Origin: Lachnospiraceae bacterium
GTDB lineage: Bacteria; Bacillota; Clostridia; Lachnospirales; Lachnospiraceae
Direction of reading: 5' to 3'
NCBI GenBank assembly: GCA_015056765.1
Contig: SVFQ01000006.1
Coordinates: 1 to 64,000 of the forward strand
Length of the DNA stretch: 64,000 nt
The notes below the pieces were generated by a model. That model was not told the origin of the DNA. It did not search any database and worked only from the letters and a program-made list of their open reading frames with translations. Position numbers and translations under genes: made by a program. Positions 33,033-43,676 of this stretch are shown piece by piece (the stretch's first letter is position 1; each line of letters starts with the position of its first letter).

Positions 33033-34826
33033 ATGCAAGAAAAGAAGACCAGGGGGGAAATGGGATTCTACGTAATACTTACAATCATTGGGCTGCTATC
33101 AGCGGTGGTATTTGAATTAAACAAAAACATGATACCGGGATGGATTTTGCTTATTTTTGTACTAATTGCTTTTGCCCTGATTTACCCAAAGGTAGCCAAG
33201 GCAAGCAGACTGCGTAAAACCTTAGCTTGGCTACTGCTTTTTGCCTGGATTATTGTATCTTTTTTGCTTTCCTGGCCTAGAGAGAAATGCAAACCGGCAG
33301 TGCTGAATCCAAATCCGGAAGTGACGGATGTAGTGACAATTTCACAAGGACAGCTTACCGGTGTCTATACAGAGGATAAGCAGGTGGAAGTCTATGCGGG
33401 CATTCCTTATGCGAAGCCACCAGTGGGAGAACTGCGCTGGAAAGAGCCGCAAGACCCGATCCCTTGGGCAGGTGTCTATGCAGCAGACCATTTTGCGCCT
33501 ATGTCTATGCAACCCAGGAACCTGCCTCTTTATGAGTCTTTGACACAGATTGTGGGATACCATGAATATCAGATTACCCCTAAGGATAATTATGTAGAGG
33601 CTATGAGCGAGGATTCCCTTTATCTGAATGTCTGGAAGCCGGCAGGGGAGCAGAAGGATTTGCCGGTAGTGGTATATATACACGGCGGTAGCCTTATGAC
33701 GGGACAGCCTTCCTATAGAGATTACAATGGAGAGGGCCTGGCAAAAGAAGGCTGCGTCGTAGTAAATATGGGATATCGTCTGGGCGTATTTGGCTTTTAT
33801 GCGGATGAAGCATTGGCAGAAGAGTCCTCGAATCATACCACGGGAAACTACGGTCTATTGGATCAGATCAAAGCCCTGGAATGGGTTCGTGATAATATCA
33901 GTGCTTTCGGTGGTAATCCGGAGAATGTAACTCTTGCAGGAGAATCTGCGGGTTCAGCCTGCGTGACGGCACTTTGCACTTCTCCATTGGCAAAGGGCTT
34001 ATTTAGAAGAGTGGTAGCAGAAAGCTCCACGGTCACTTATCAGGAGCCTACCCACTCCTTCAGAACTATGGAAGAAGCACTGGAAACAGGAAAAGAGCTA
34101 AAGGAAAAGACTGGGGCGAAGACCTTGGAGGAACTGCGTAAATTACCGGCAGAGGAAATCGTCTTTGCCACAGAGGACAATCATCATATGACGGTGGATG
34201 GCTATGTACTGCCGGAGACACCGGCAGAATCCTATGCAAAAGGCATCCACAATGAGGAGGCTTCTTTGCAAGGCTTTAATCAGCTGGAGGCCACGCCTTT
34301 CATCCTTTTCGAACAAGCGAATAAGAAGAATTACGAAGAAAAGGTCAGAGACTATTTTGGAGAAGAGGCAGATGCGCTTCTGGCTGCCAGACCAGGCAAT
34401 ACCAACGCAGAAGCAAAGGCAAACTGGACGGATATCTACTCTACCATTTTCTTTACCTATGGACATCATATATGGTCGAAGCAAGAGCAGGAACTTGGTA
34501 TTCCTACCTACCGCTATTATTTCACCAAGGATAACGGACGCCTCGGCACTTGGCATAGCGGTGAAGAAGTTTACTTGTATGGTAACGTGCCGGAGAAGGA
34601 CTCCCATTATGATGTGAGCGATAGAGTGCTCTCAAAGCTGTGGGTGAAGTACTTTGCCAACTTTGCAAGGACCGGAAATCCCAATGGAGAAGGACTTCCT
34701 ACCTGGGAAGCTGCTACGGATTTAGAAACCTTAATGGAAATGGGAACCCATGTAGGACCCGTAAAGGATCCTTTCCTGGATATCTATCCGGCAATGGATG
34801 GACTAAGAGAAAACGGGAAGGATTAG
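33033..34826 (+). CDS. membrane-anchored carboxylesterase type B
   Basis: 597 residues. Three hydrophobic segments occupy the N-terminal ~85 residues (GFYVILTIIGLLSAVVFEL; GWILLIFVLIAFALIYP; TLAWLLLFAWIIVSFLL). The rest is a type-B carboxylesterase: YAGIPYAKPPVGELRW, EDSLYLNVWKPAG, VVVYIHGGSLMTGQP (oxyanion hole), and TLAGESAGSACV near residue 305 with the nucleophile Ser. A His near the C-terminus (GTWHSGEEVYL) fits the triad. Most type-B esterases are secreted or cytosolic; the membrane anchor is less usual and would place the enzyme outside the membrane. Substrate unknown. Downstream of sdaAA by 27 bp, perhaps by chance. Confidence 0.88.
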   Translation: MQEKKTRGEMGFYVILTIIGLLSAVVFELNKNMIPGWILLIFVLIAFALIYPKVAKASRLRKTLAWLLLFAWIIVSFLLSWPREKCKPAVLNPNPEVTDVVTISQGQLTGVYTEDKQVEVYAGIPYAKPPVGELRWKEPQDPIPWAGVYAADHFAPMSMQPRNLPLYESLTQIVGYHEYQITPKDNYVEAMSEDSLYLNVWKPAGEQKDLPVVVYIHGGSLMTGQPSYRDYNGEGLAKEGCVVVNMGYRLGVFGFYADEALAEESSNHTTGNYGLLDQIKALEWVRDNISAFGGNPENVTLAGESAGSACVTALCTSPLAKGLFRRVVAESSTVTYQEPTHSFRTMEEALETGKELKEKTGAKTLEELRKLPAEEIVFATEDNHHMTVDGYVLPETPAESYAKGIHNEEASLQGFNQLEATPFILFEQANKKNYEEKVRDYFGEEADALLAARPGNTNAEAKANWTDIYSTIFFTYGHHIWSKQEQELGIPTYRYYFTKDNGRLGTWHSGEEVYLYGNVPEKDSHYDVSDRVLSKLWVKYFANFARTGNPNGEGLPTWEAATDLETLMEMGTHVGPVKDPFLDIYPAMDGLRENGKD

Positions 34827-34837
34827 TATTTCAGATA

Positions 34838-34866
34838 TTGACATCACTCCAATCCTATGGTAATTT
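34838..34866 (+). promoter_or_regulatory. predicted promoter of eno
   Basis: TTGACA (34838-34843), 17-nt spacer, TAATTT (34861-34866). It would start transcription near 34873, giving a leader of about 165 nt before the enolase start. Confidence 0.7.
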
Positions 34867-34873
34867 GAATTCA

Positions 34874-36329
<1,456 letters not shown>

Positions 36330-36374
36330 TCTGTTTTTGACAATTGCTTGTTTCATATACACATACATACTCTC

Positions 36375-36414
36375 AAAAAAACGCTCGGGGCCGCATGACG
36401 GTTCCGGGCGTTTT
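36375..36414 (+). terminator. intrinsic terminator after eno
   Basis: AAACGCTCGGGG pairs with TTCCGGGCGTTT (wobble pairs) around a ~12-nt loop, followed by TTTTGC, about 45 bp after the enolase stop. Confidence 0.8.
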
Positions 36415-36494
36415 GCGTGGGGAGAAGCCTAGACTATAGCATTTTCCTATGGAAGAAGGTAAAATGAAAAGAGTGAGTAATCTTAGGAGGCATT

Positions 36495-37082
36495 ATGTCA
36501 GACGAGAATTTGAAATGGGAACGGGTGAAAACAGAACACATCGTAAAAGATGAGTGGATTGATTTTAGACGTGTAGCTTACAAACTACCGGATGGAAATG
36601 TGTTTTCCCCTTTTTATAATTACAGCAGAAGAAACTATGTCATCGTAGTGGCATCTGATGAGCAGGGCAAATTTCTGTGTGTGAAGCAGTTCAGACACGG
36701 CATCGAAAAGGTGACTACAGAGTTCCCGGCGGGAGGTATCGAGCGCTCCGGAAAGCAGGAGTATGCAGATGGAGAAGAGGATAAGACTTCCGCAGAGGAT
36801 GCTCTGGTGGCTGCAAAGAGAGAGCTGATTGAAGAGACAGGGTATGAGTCTGACGAGTGGCAGCATCTCATCACCATCGCAAGTAATGCCACCATGGCAG
36901 ATAATTATGCTTATGTGTATCGCGCTAAGAATTGCCGCAAAATCTCCGGGCAGCATTTGGACGACACAGAGTTTTTAGGGGTAGAAAAGCATAGCGCAGA
37001 AGAAATCGAAGAGATGATTCGGACCGGTAACTTTGAACAGGCAGTACATGTTATGGCTTGGCTTTTGGCAGCTAGAGGATAA
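36495..37082 (+). CDS. NUDIX hydrolase, ADP-ribose pyrophosphatase-like
   Basis: 195 residues. The Nudix box is AEDALVAAKRELIEETGYE with the Mg-binding REL-EE residues; the preceding Gly lies in a loop enlarged by an acidic insert (SGKQEYADGEEDKTS) compared with the canonical Gx5Ex7REUxEExGU. The upstream strand FRHGIEKVTTEFPAGGIE is that of ADP-ribose pyrophosphatases. AGGAGG precedes the ATG by 5 nt. It likely hydrolyses nucleoside diphosphate sugars or ADP-ribose. It is 5 bp ahead of the polytopic membrane gene series, so may share its transcript. Confidence 0.9.
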   Translation: MSDENLKWERVKTEHIVKDEWIDFRRVAYKLPDGNVFSPFYNYSRRNYVIVVASDEQGKFLCVKQFRHGIEKVTTEFPAGGIERSGKQEYADGEEDKTSAEDALVAAKRELIEETGYESDEWQHLITIASNATMADNYAYVYRAKNCRKISGQHLDDTEFLGVEKHSAEEIEEMIRTGNFEQAVHVMAWLLAARG

Positions 37083-37087
37083 GTAGC

Positions 37088-38872
37088 ATGGTGAAGATGA
37101 AATGGACAAAAAGCAGTTATTTTATCCTTGGCCTCGTTTTGGTTTGCTTGTGGTCCTTATTGCCTTTTGGTTATCTCAGGGGGGATTCTCTTTTTACCAT
37201 CCATGATCAGTTGGATGGAGAGATTCTAAGCTATATATTGGCGGCGAGACACTGGGGGGAGCACCTGAGCGTGTACCCGGAATTGATGAATGGTCTTCCT
37301 GTGACAGGTCAGATTCCGCCGGCACTTTCTTTTGTGCTTTTTTACCGTTATTTCCCGGCTTTAGAAGCCATGACTTTTTCCCTTGTGCTTATTCGAGGCG
37401 TGGCATTTGCAGGCATGTTTTTGCTTCTTTGCGAGCTTTTTCAGGATAGACATGTATGGGTTTATTTTCTGGTAGGGTGTTTGTTTGCACTATTGCCTTA
37501 TTATCCGGTGTATGGTCTTTGCATTCCGGGACAGCCTTTCCTGGCCTTTACCATATTGATGGGGTGCAGAAGGAAACGCTGGATTCCGGTGGCAGGCGTC
37601 ACCGCAGTTCTATATGGCGTAAGTTCCTCCCTGGTTTTGGTAGGGTTTGCAGTGTGCTTTGCCATCCTAGTATTTACTATCCGTGAGTTTCGGCACAAAA
37701 ATCGAAAAGGTGTGACGACAGCTCTGGTAGCGCTGGTGACACTTACCCTAACATACGTGCTGACAAACCTGAGTTTGTTTGCACAAGTATTGCATCGGGA
37801 TAAAGCTTTTGTCAGTCATAAAAGCGAGTACGTACTAAACGGACTACCTTTTTTTGGAAGCCTAAAGGATGTGCTGGGAGACGGAATCTCCTATACCCAG
37901 ACCTTTGCGCAACCCTTGCTGATTGTGACCATGTGGGCTGCCGGACTTTTGATTTGGTATCAATATCGTCATATCAAAAAAAGAAGAGTGCGTATTCTGA
38001 TTTATGCGGATTTGAAAACTGCTTTTTGGATGAGTTTGTGGTCTATTGTGGCCATTTCTCTTTGGTATTGTATCTATCACAGCGGATTCGTATGTAACCT
38101 GCGAAACCGCAGTACCGGCGTGTTCCACGAGATGAATCTGGACCGTTTTGTATGGCTGATGCCTCTATGCTGGTGCATATTGGCCGTCAGCAGCGTAGAA
38201 TTGCTGTTTATCTTCCGCGACTATTTGGGCCGGAAAAAGAAACTCATCCGATGGGGTTATGCAGCGCTGCTTGTAGTACTGGGACTTTGGTGGACCGGTA
38301 CGGTACTTTGGCATACGGAAGAAAAGTATAACTATTCGAAAATCCTAAAGGGTAGGGAGACCTATCATGCTTTGGATTGGGACGGCTTTTGGGCAGAAGA
38401 TTTGTTTTCACAGATTAAGGCTTCCATAGGGAAAAATCCGGAGGACTACCGGGTAGTATCGTTGGGCATTTTTCCATCCGTATCCGTATACAATGGGCTG
38501 TATGCTTTAGATGCTTACACCAACAATTATGACGTGAATTATAAGCACCGGTTTCGGGAAGCTATAGCACCGGAACTGGCGCGGGATGAATATATCCAGC
38601 ATTATTTTGATGACTGGGGGAATCGCTGCTATCTTTTCACGAAGGAGCAGTCCAATTACTTTACTGTAGAAAAGACAGAAGACAGGAAACTGAAAGACCT
38701 GCAGATTGATTTTTCTGCATTGGCGAAGATGGGCTGCAACTATTTGATTAGCGCTTCGCCGGTAGAAAACTGTGAAGAGCTGGGACTGACAGAAATCGGT
38801 GGTTCTCCTTTTGAATCACAAAACAGCTGGTATCGACTATATGTATATGAATTGACAGGATTTGGTGCATGA
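37088..38872 (+). CDS. polytopic membrane protein (DUF6044-like, GT-C-like)
   Basis: 594 residues with about ten to eleven membrane segments and a soluble C-terminal domain from ~residue 430. The first outer loop has FTIHDQLDGEILSYILAARHWGEH, where Asp residues after TM1 recall the acidic loop of lipid-linked-sugar GT-C glycosyltransferases. I associate it from memory with DUF6044. The gene begins a chain of four such genes joined by 4-nt overlaps or short gaps. Role in assembling or modifying a surface glycan is inferred from that chain and the pse genes downstream. The C-terminus (YLFTKEQSNYFTVEKTED) resembles the outer domains of YfhO-like proteins. Confidence 0.65.
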   Translation: MVKMKWTKSSYFILGLVLVCLWSLLPFGYLRGDSLFTIHDQLDGEILSYILAARHWGEHLSVYPELMNGLPVTGQIPPALSFVLFYRYFPALEAMTFSLVLIRGVAFAGMFLLLCELFQDRHVWVYFLVGCLFALLPYYPVYGLCIPGQPFLAFTILMGCRRKRWIPVAGVTAVLYGVSSSLVLVGFAVCFAILVFTIREFRHKNRKGVTTALVALVTLTLTYVLTNLSLFAQVLHRDKAFVSHKSEYVLNGLPFFGSLKDVLGDGISYTQTFAQPLLIVTMWAAGLLIWYQYRHIKKRRVRILIYADLKTAFWMSLWSIVAISLWYCIYHSGFVCNLRNRSTGVFHEMNLDRFVWLMPLCWCILAVSSVELLFIFRDYLGRKKKLIRWGYAALLVVLGLWWTGTVLWHTEEKYNYSKILKGRETYHALDWDGFWAEDLFSQIKASIGKNPEDYRVVSLGIFPSVSVYNGLYALDAYTNNYDVNYKHRFREAIAPELARDEYIQHYFDDWGNRCYLFTKEQSNYFTVEKTEDRKLKDLQIDFSALAKMGCNYLISASPVENCEELGLTEIGGSPFESQNSWYRLYVYELTGFGA

Positions 38873-40434
38873 AGAAACTGCAAAGATTTGGCATAAAAAC
38901 AATAGATTTTTTAGCAGTACTGCTTTTTGGCATTCTGGGCATCATTAGCTTATTTGGGGCGGTGATGACGGAGGATGCCTATCATATCGAGCAAAGCTTT
39001 GTATGGCATAACCCACTGCTTAGTATTCTTTGGGTGGTTTTGCTGGCGCTTGTTTTAGTTGGGTTAAATGTCCTTTTTGGCCGCATGGGAAATGGGGAAA
39101 GAGTATTACTGATTCTCTCTTCCTTATGGATATTTGGCGTGGTTTTACTTTGGGCCTTTTTGACCAAGAATGGGCCAAACGCAGACGGCGCTTCCGTCTA
39201 TTATGCGGCGAAGAAGTTTGCCAGAGGAGATTTTAGCTCTCTATCTTACAGGGATTCCTATTTCTCCTGCTATCCATTCCAACTGGGACTGGCTTTTTTC
39301 TACTCCATTTTTTTGAGACTTTTGCGGAATGACAGCTTCCACATTTTGCAGGTGGTAAATGCGTTCTGTATGGTGATTTGCCTCCTGATGCAGTTTGAAC
39401 TATGCAAGGAGTTTATGAGAGGGCAAGACCAGCAGAAGCGGAGAAAGGTTCAGCGGTACTGCATGCTCTTATTGGATGTATCAGCGCCTTTTCTTATCTT
39501 TGGATCCTTCCTGTATGGAGAAGTGCCTTCCTTTGCTTTTTTGCTGACAGCCACGGTTCTGTTTATCCGGATGCTTCGTAAAAACAGCATCATCGCTACC
39601 ATTTTTGGCTTTATCAGTCTTGTGCTGGCGGTGATGGTGAGACTGAATACCTACATTTTCCTGGTGGCACTGGCTATTATTTTAATCCTGTTCTTCATGG
39701 TACAGGGTGGTAAGTACAGCAGTAGAAAAAAGATTTTATTCTTCTGTTATTTCTTAGGCGTCATTCTGGCATCTGTGCGGGTAGTGCCGGCTATTGAGGA
39801 TGCGTATGGGAGACGTTCCTACACGGAAATCAATGATGGCGTGCCTACAGGCTGCTATCTGGCCATGGGAATCATGGATTCGGAAGTGGGACCCGGTTGG
39901 TACAACGGGTATAATTTCGAGACCTTTACCATAGATGCGGATTACGATAGCAAAAAGGCTCAGGCCATCGGTATGATGAAATACCGTATCCTAAGCCGGG
40001 AACTTTGGCAGAATCCGGTACAGGCCCTTGGATTCTATGGAAGAAAAGTGGTGTATGAGTGGATTAACTGCGGCTGGTCTGTGTATTCCGGTACTTTTAT
40101 TTCCTTTGGAGAGCGTCATCCCTTGGTGGATAAGCTTTTTGAAAAAGGACCCTATAAGGCCATCAGCAGATATATGAATACCTACCAGAGCTTGCTTTAT
40201 CTCTTGGTGGCGGTAGGTGCGTTCGGATTATGGCGCCGAAAAGAAGAGGACGGATACAGTGCTTTTACCAGAATCTTTCTCTTGACTGCCTTTGGAGGCT
40301 TCCTTTTTTATCTGGCGTGGGAAGCCGGTGGCAGATATGTATTACCCTATGCATTCTTTGTTTTGCCAAATGCGGCGATGGGACTGGAAAGTATAGAAGA
40401 TTTCATTAGTAAAAAAAGGGAAACAAAAGTATGA
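38869..40434 (+). CDS. polytopic membrane glycosyltransferase-like protein (GT39/PMT-like)
   Basis: 521 residues, about eleven membrane segments. After TM3, TKNGPNADGASVYYAAKKFARGDFSSL is the acidic outer loop typical of GT-C enzymes, followed by CYPFQLGLAFFYSIFLRLL, the arrangement of PMT_2/ArnT-like proteins. A later loop (DGVPTGCYLAMGIMDSEVGPGWYNGYN) recurs in many Lachnospiraceae homologues. Overlaps both neighbouring genes by 4 nt (ATGA), so all are cotranslated. It probably transfers a polyprenyl-phosphate-linked sugar onto an envelope polymer on the outer face; donor and acceptor unknown. Confidence 0.72.
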   Translation: MKKLQRFGIKTIDFLAVLLFGILGIISLFGAVMTEDAYHIEQSFVWHNPLLSILWVVLLALVLVGLNVLFGRMGNGERVLLILSSLWIFGVVLLWAFLTKNGPNADGASVYYAAKKFARGDFSSLSYRDSYFSCYPFQLGLAFFYSIFLRLLRNDSFHILQVVNAFCMVICLLMQFELCKEFMRGQDQQKRRKVQRYCMLLLDVSAPFLIFGSFLYGEVPSFAFLLTATVLFIRMLRKNSIIATIFGFISLVLAVMVRLNTYIFLVALAIILILFFMVQGGKYSSRKKILFFCYFLGVILASVRVVPAIEDAYGRRSYTEINDGVPTGCYLAMGIMDSEVGPGWYNGYNFETFTIDADYDSKKAQAIGMMKYRILSRELWQNPVQALGFYGRKVVYEWINCGWSVYSGTFISFGERHPLVDKLFEKGPYKAISRYMNTYQSLLYLLVAVGAFGLWRRKEEDGYSAFTRIFLLTAFGGFLFYLAWEAGGRYVLPYAFFVLPNAAMGLESIEDFISKKRETKV

Positions 40435-42140
40435 ATCAAAAAAACGCAAAGTGGAAGAGCATAGGCGGGATACTAGCCGTAACAGCGCTACTACTGGCGT
40501 TTTTTTCGTGCTTTCATCCTATTTATGCCACAAATGATGATGTGTTCCTAGATATGCTGGCGGGCGGTGCCATGACCGGAAGACCGGAGTGGAGATTGCT
40601 TCACGTAGGTATCGTGACTTCTACTTTTTTACATGGCTTGTATCTAGCATTGCCGGCGGTGAATTGGTACGGGGCGTATCTTTTATTTGCGGTAAGCTTT
40701 TCTATAGCTGTTTTCTGCGTGGCAGTATGTAAGAGTGTTTTGTGCCTGAAGCAAGAAGTTGCCGCTGCGATTCTTTTGATGGTTGTGGCAGCGGTGTTTC
40801 CGCACGGGATCACTTTACAATACACTACGATCAGTGGCCTTTTAGGCGCAGCAGCCATAGGGCTTTTGTTCTTAGATGGCCCTACGGTTCTATTTTATGT
40901 ACTACTCTGTATGGGCATAAGTCTAAGAGCAAATGCCTGCATCATGTTGGTGCCGATAATCGGGTTTTATTTCCTGTGGCATCGCAAAGAATGGAAGAAG
41001 GGGATACTTACCCTGCTGGTGATACTATTTCCTTTGCTCCTAAATGCCTTGGCTTATAGCTCGGCACCTTGGACGGATTTTAAAACCTATAATACCAACA
41101 GGGAAACCGTCTACGATTATGGTGGATACCCTTCCTATGAAGAAAATGAAGACTTTTATCAGGGACTGGGACTTTCCAAGGCAGCTTATGAGGCTGCTTC
41201 TGAGAGGTATCAGCTTCTGCTGACAGAAGAAATCGATAAAGACGCTATGGTGTCCATAGCAGAGAAGGCAAAGGAACAGCGCCGGGCAGGCGGGACAAAA
41301 GGAATGGCCAAAGTATCCGGCATGATGTGGGCCTATGTGCAGCGGCATCTTTCCTACGGGGACAGACCTCTGGATATGCTGGTGCTGCTACTGTGGGTGC
41401 CGGCCTTGCTGGGCATGCTATGCTTGCCAAAAGAAAAGCGTAAAGCGTACCTACTGGGACTTGCTTCTCTTCTTACGGGAACTCTTATCATGTGGGGCTA
41501 TTTAACCTATGGGGAGCGTATGCCATCCAGAGTAACACAGATTATTTATCTGGTAGAGCTCTTTGGACTATTGGCTTGTATGATTAAGTGGGTTTTGCCG
41601 GAACTCATGGGTCAGGCAAAACAGGGAGGAAGGCTTTCCAAAGTTTTGCCATGTGGATATGAGGTGCTTATGCTTCTGGCTCTTCTTCTGGCCCTTCGTA
41701 ATGGAGTGGCCTATGGCAAGCAGGATTTGGCGGAAAATGCTGGAAGAATTGCCATGAGCGCGCAGCAGGCAGAACTGCAAAGCTATATGTCGCAGCACCA
41801 GGGTATCTATCTGTTGGATATGAATTCTTTTAGTGATTATACGAAACAGGCTTTACAGAAACCCGCACTACAGGCAGGAGATGCCACCTTTTTCTATATG
41901 GGTAGCTGGATGGTAAAAAGCCCTTGGTATGGGGAGAGCTTGAAGAAACTGGGGACGGATGTTGCCACATTAGAAAAAAGTGCGTATTATGTTTTTCGTG
42001 ACACCCCGCAAACTTCTTCTGATTATTTACAATCCTATATAAAGGCCGACTTAGGGGAAGATTTTGTGCTGGAACAGATGGATGCAATTTCATGTGGGGA
42101 CGGCATGCAGTTCCTTATCTATCACGTGAAAGAGAAATAA
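40431..42140 (+). CDS. polytopic membrane protein, GT-C-like
   Basis: 569 residues. TM1 is followed by CFHPIYATNDDVFLDMLAGGAMTGRPEWRLLHVG; the TNDD acidic pair right after TM1 and the GRPE-R segment are features of a Firmicute family of GT-C-like proteins. Nine or ten more membrane segments follow, and an outer C-terminal domain begins near residue 430 (YLLDMNSFSDYTKQALQ). Start overlaps the previous stop by 4 nt. No family with a proven function is recognised; lipid-linked sugar transfer is inferred. Confidence 0.65.
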   Translation: MNQKNAKWKSIGGILAVTALLLAFFSCFHPIYATNDDVFLDMLAGGAMTGRPEWRLLHVGIVTSTFLHGLYLALPAVNWYGAYLLFAVSFSIAVFCVAVCKSVLCLKQEVAAAILLMVVAAVFPHGITLQYTTISGLLGAAAIGLLFLDGPTVLFYVLLCMGISLRANACIMLVPIIGFYFLWHRKEWKKGILTLLVILFPLLLNALAYSSAPWTDFKTYNTNRETVYDYGGYPSYEENEDFYQGLGLSKAAYEAASERYQLLLTEEIDKDAMVSIAEKAKEQRRAGGTKGMAKVSGMMWAYVQRHLSYGDRPLDMLVLLLWVPALLGMLCLPKEKRKAYLLGLASLLTGTLIMWGYLTYGERMPSRVTQIIYLVELFGLLACMIKWVLPELMGQAKQGGRLSKVLPCGYEVLMLLALLLALRNGVAYGKQDLAENAGRIAMSAQQAELQSYMSQHQGIYLLDMNSFSDYTKQALQKPALQAGDATFFYMGSWMVKSPWYGESLKKLGTDVATLEKSAYYVFRDTPQTSSDYLQSYIKADLGEDFVLEQMDAISCGDGMQFLIYHVKEK

Positions 42141-42147
42141 CGGAAAT

Positions 42148-43611
42148 ATGAACAAAACGAAAACACAAGCAAAACTCATCAACTGTATAGCAATTGTATT
42201 TTTGGTATTACAGCTCATACCGATTCTATATTTGGCACAGTTCAATCATCCGGTAGGGGATGATTATAAGTATGGAACTGCAAGCCATGCAGTGTGGACA
42301 AGTACCGGCAATCTTTTCAAGGTAATCGGTGCAGCAGCTGCCGGGGTGAAGCAGGATTATGTGGAATGGCAGGGCACCTATAGCGCTCTGTTTCTCATGA
42401 GACTACAGCCGACAGTTTTTGCTGAATCTGCTTATGCCTTAGTGCCCTGGATGATGCTTGGGCTTTTGATTTGCAGCATGCTCTATCTTGTGAGAACGGT
42501 GTTTGCAGACTGGTGTAAGGTGGAGATGCCCTACTGGATTGCGGTGGCGGTGCTGCTTGCTACAATCTGTATTCAGTTAGCACCCAATGCTTCAGAGCAG
42601 TTTTTCTGGTACAACGGAGCTGTATATTACAACGGCTTCCAAGGCTTTATGCTTTTGTACATCGCCTGGATGTTGCGATTCCAAAATCGTCAAAAGATTC
42701 GTTATATGGTTTACTTAGGGCTGGCAGCGTTTGTCATTGCCGGCGGTAACTATATTACGGTACTGACTACCATGATTTTGACCTTCACCATGATTGTTTA
42801 TAGCCTGTGGAAGAAGAAATGGAAACATGTGGCGGTCTATGGCGGTAGCCTTTTGATTCTGCTCATTGGATTTGCCATTAGCGCCAAAGCTCCCGGAAAC
42901 GCAGTCCGTGCGGCTGGGCTTTTAGGCATGGGCCCGGTGGCAGCAGTAAAGGCCTCTATTATAAAAGGTGTGGATTATTACCTGGTATGGGCGGATAAGT
43001 GGTGGCTTCTGGTTTTGATGGCCCTTCTTCCGATGATGGTGTATGCGATTCATCGTATGACTTACCGATTCCCTTTGTCGGGACTGGTGCTGTTATACAG
43101 CTATCTGGTGTTCTGTGCCATGGGCACACCTACTTTTTATGCCATGGGTTCCACGGGACCAGGCCGAGTGGTAAATATCGTGTATGACGGATTTATTCTC
43201 ACAAGTTATTTCCAGGTTTTTTATCTTCTTGGATGGTACCTGAAGAAAAAGCAAACTTTTACGGAGGGAGAAGGCATCCTTACTGTGTGGAAAAAAGAGA
43301 CCTGGTTTGTATGGCTTGGGCTGGTGGGCTTTCTCTTGGTGGCATTCCTTTTGTCCGGCGGACATAAGGACAAAACTTCTGTAGTAGCAGCGAAAGTCTG
43401 GATCAGAGGCGATGGCAAGGTATACCAGCAGGAGTTTGAAGAAAGACTGAAGGTGCTGGAAGATGTCAGCGTAACAGACCCGGTATTCCATAGCTATAGC
43501 ATCAAACCGGATTTGGTCTTCGTAGCAGACGGCACAGATGACCCGAACTTCGTGAACAATACGGAGTGGGCAGAATTCTATGGCAAGAATTCTATTGTTG
43601 TGGTAGACTAG
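42148..43611 (+). CDS. polytopic membrane protein (DUF6056-like)
   Basis: 487 residues, about eleven membrane segments. After TM1, FNHPVGDDYKYGTASHAVWTSTG and YVEWQGTYSALFLM form the conserved acidic loop (DDY...W.G.Y) of a family I associate from memory with DUF6056. WYNGAVYYNGFQGFMLLY is a second conserved stretch. The final ~90 residues are an outer tail. Last gene of the four-gene chain; a 65-bp gap with a 6-bp hairpin (around 43624-43641) separates it from pseB. Function unknown, likely surface-glycan modification. Confidence 0.68.
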   Translation: MNKTKTQAKLINCIAIVFLVLQLIPILYLAQFNHPVGDDYKYGTASHAVWTSTGNLFKVIGAAAAGVKQDYVEWQGTYSALFLMRLQPTVFAESAYALVPWMMLGLLICSMLYLVRTVFADWCKVEMPYWIAVAVLLATICIQLAPNASEQFFWYNGAVYYNGFQGFMLLYIAWMLRFQNRQKIRYMVYLGLAAFVIAGGNYITVLTTMILTFTMIVYSLWKKKWKHVAVYGGSLLILLIGFAISAKAPGNAVRAAGLLGMGPVAAVKASIIKGVDYYLVWADKWWLLVLMALLPMMVYAIHRMTYRFPLSGLVLLYSYLVFCAMGTPTFYAMGSTGPGRVVNIVYDGFILTSYFQVFYLLGWYLKKKQTFTEGEGILTVWKKETWFVWLGLVGFLLVAFLLSGGHKDKTSVVAAKVWIRGDGKVYQQEFEERLKVLEDVSVTDPVFHSYSIKPDLVFVADGTDDPNFVNNTEWAEFYGKNSIVVVD

Positions 43612-43676
43612 TTTTGTATGACCATAAGCCGTAAAGGCTTAGTATAGATTGAAAAGTAGAAAAGGTAGATAGAATC

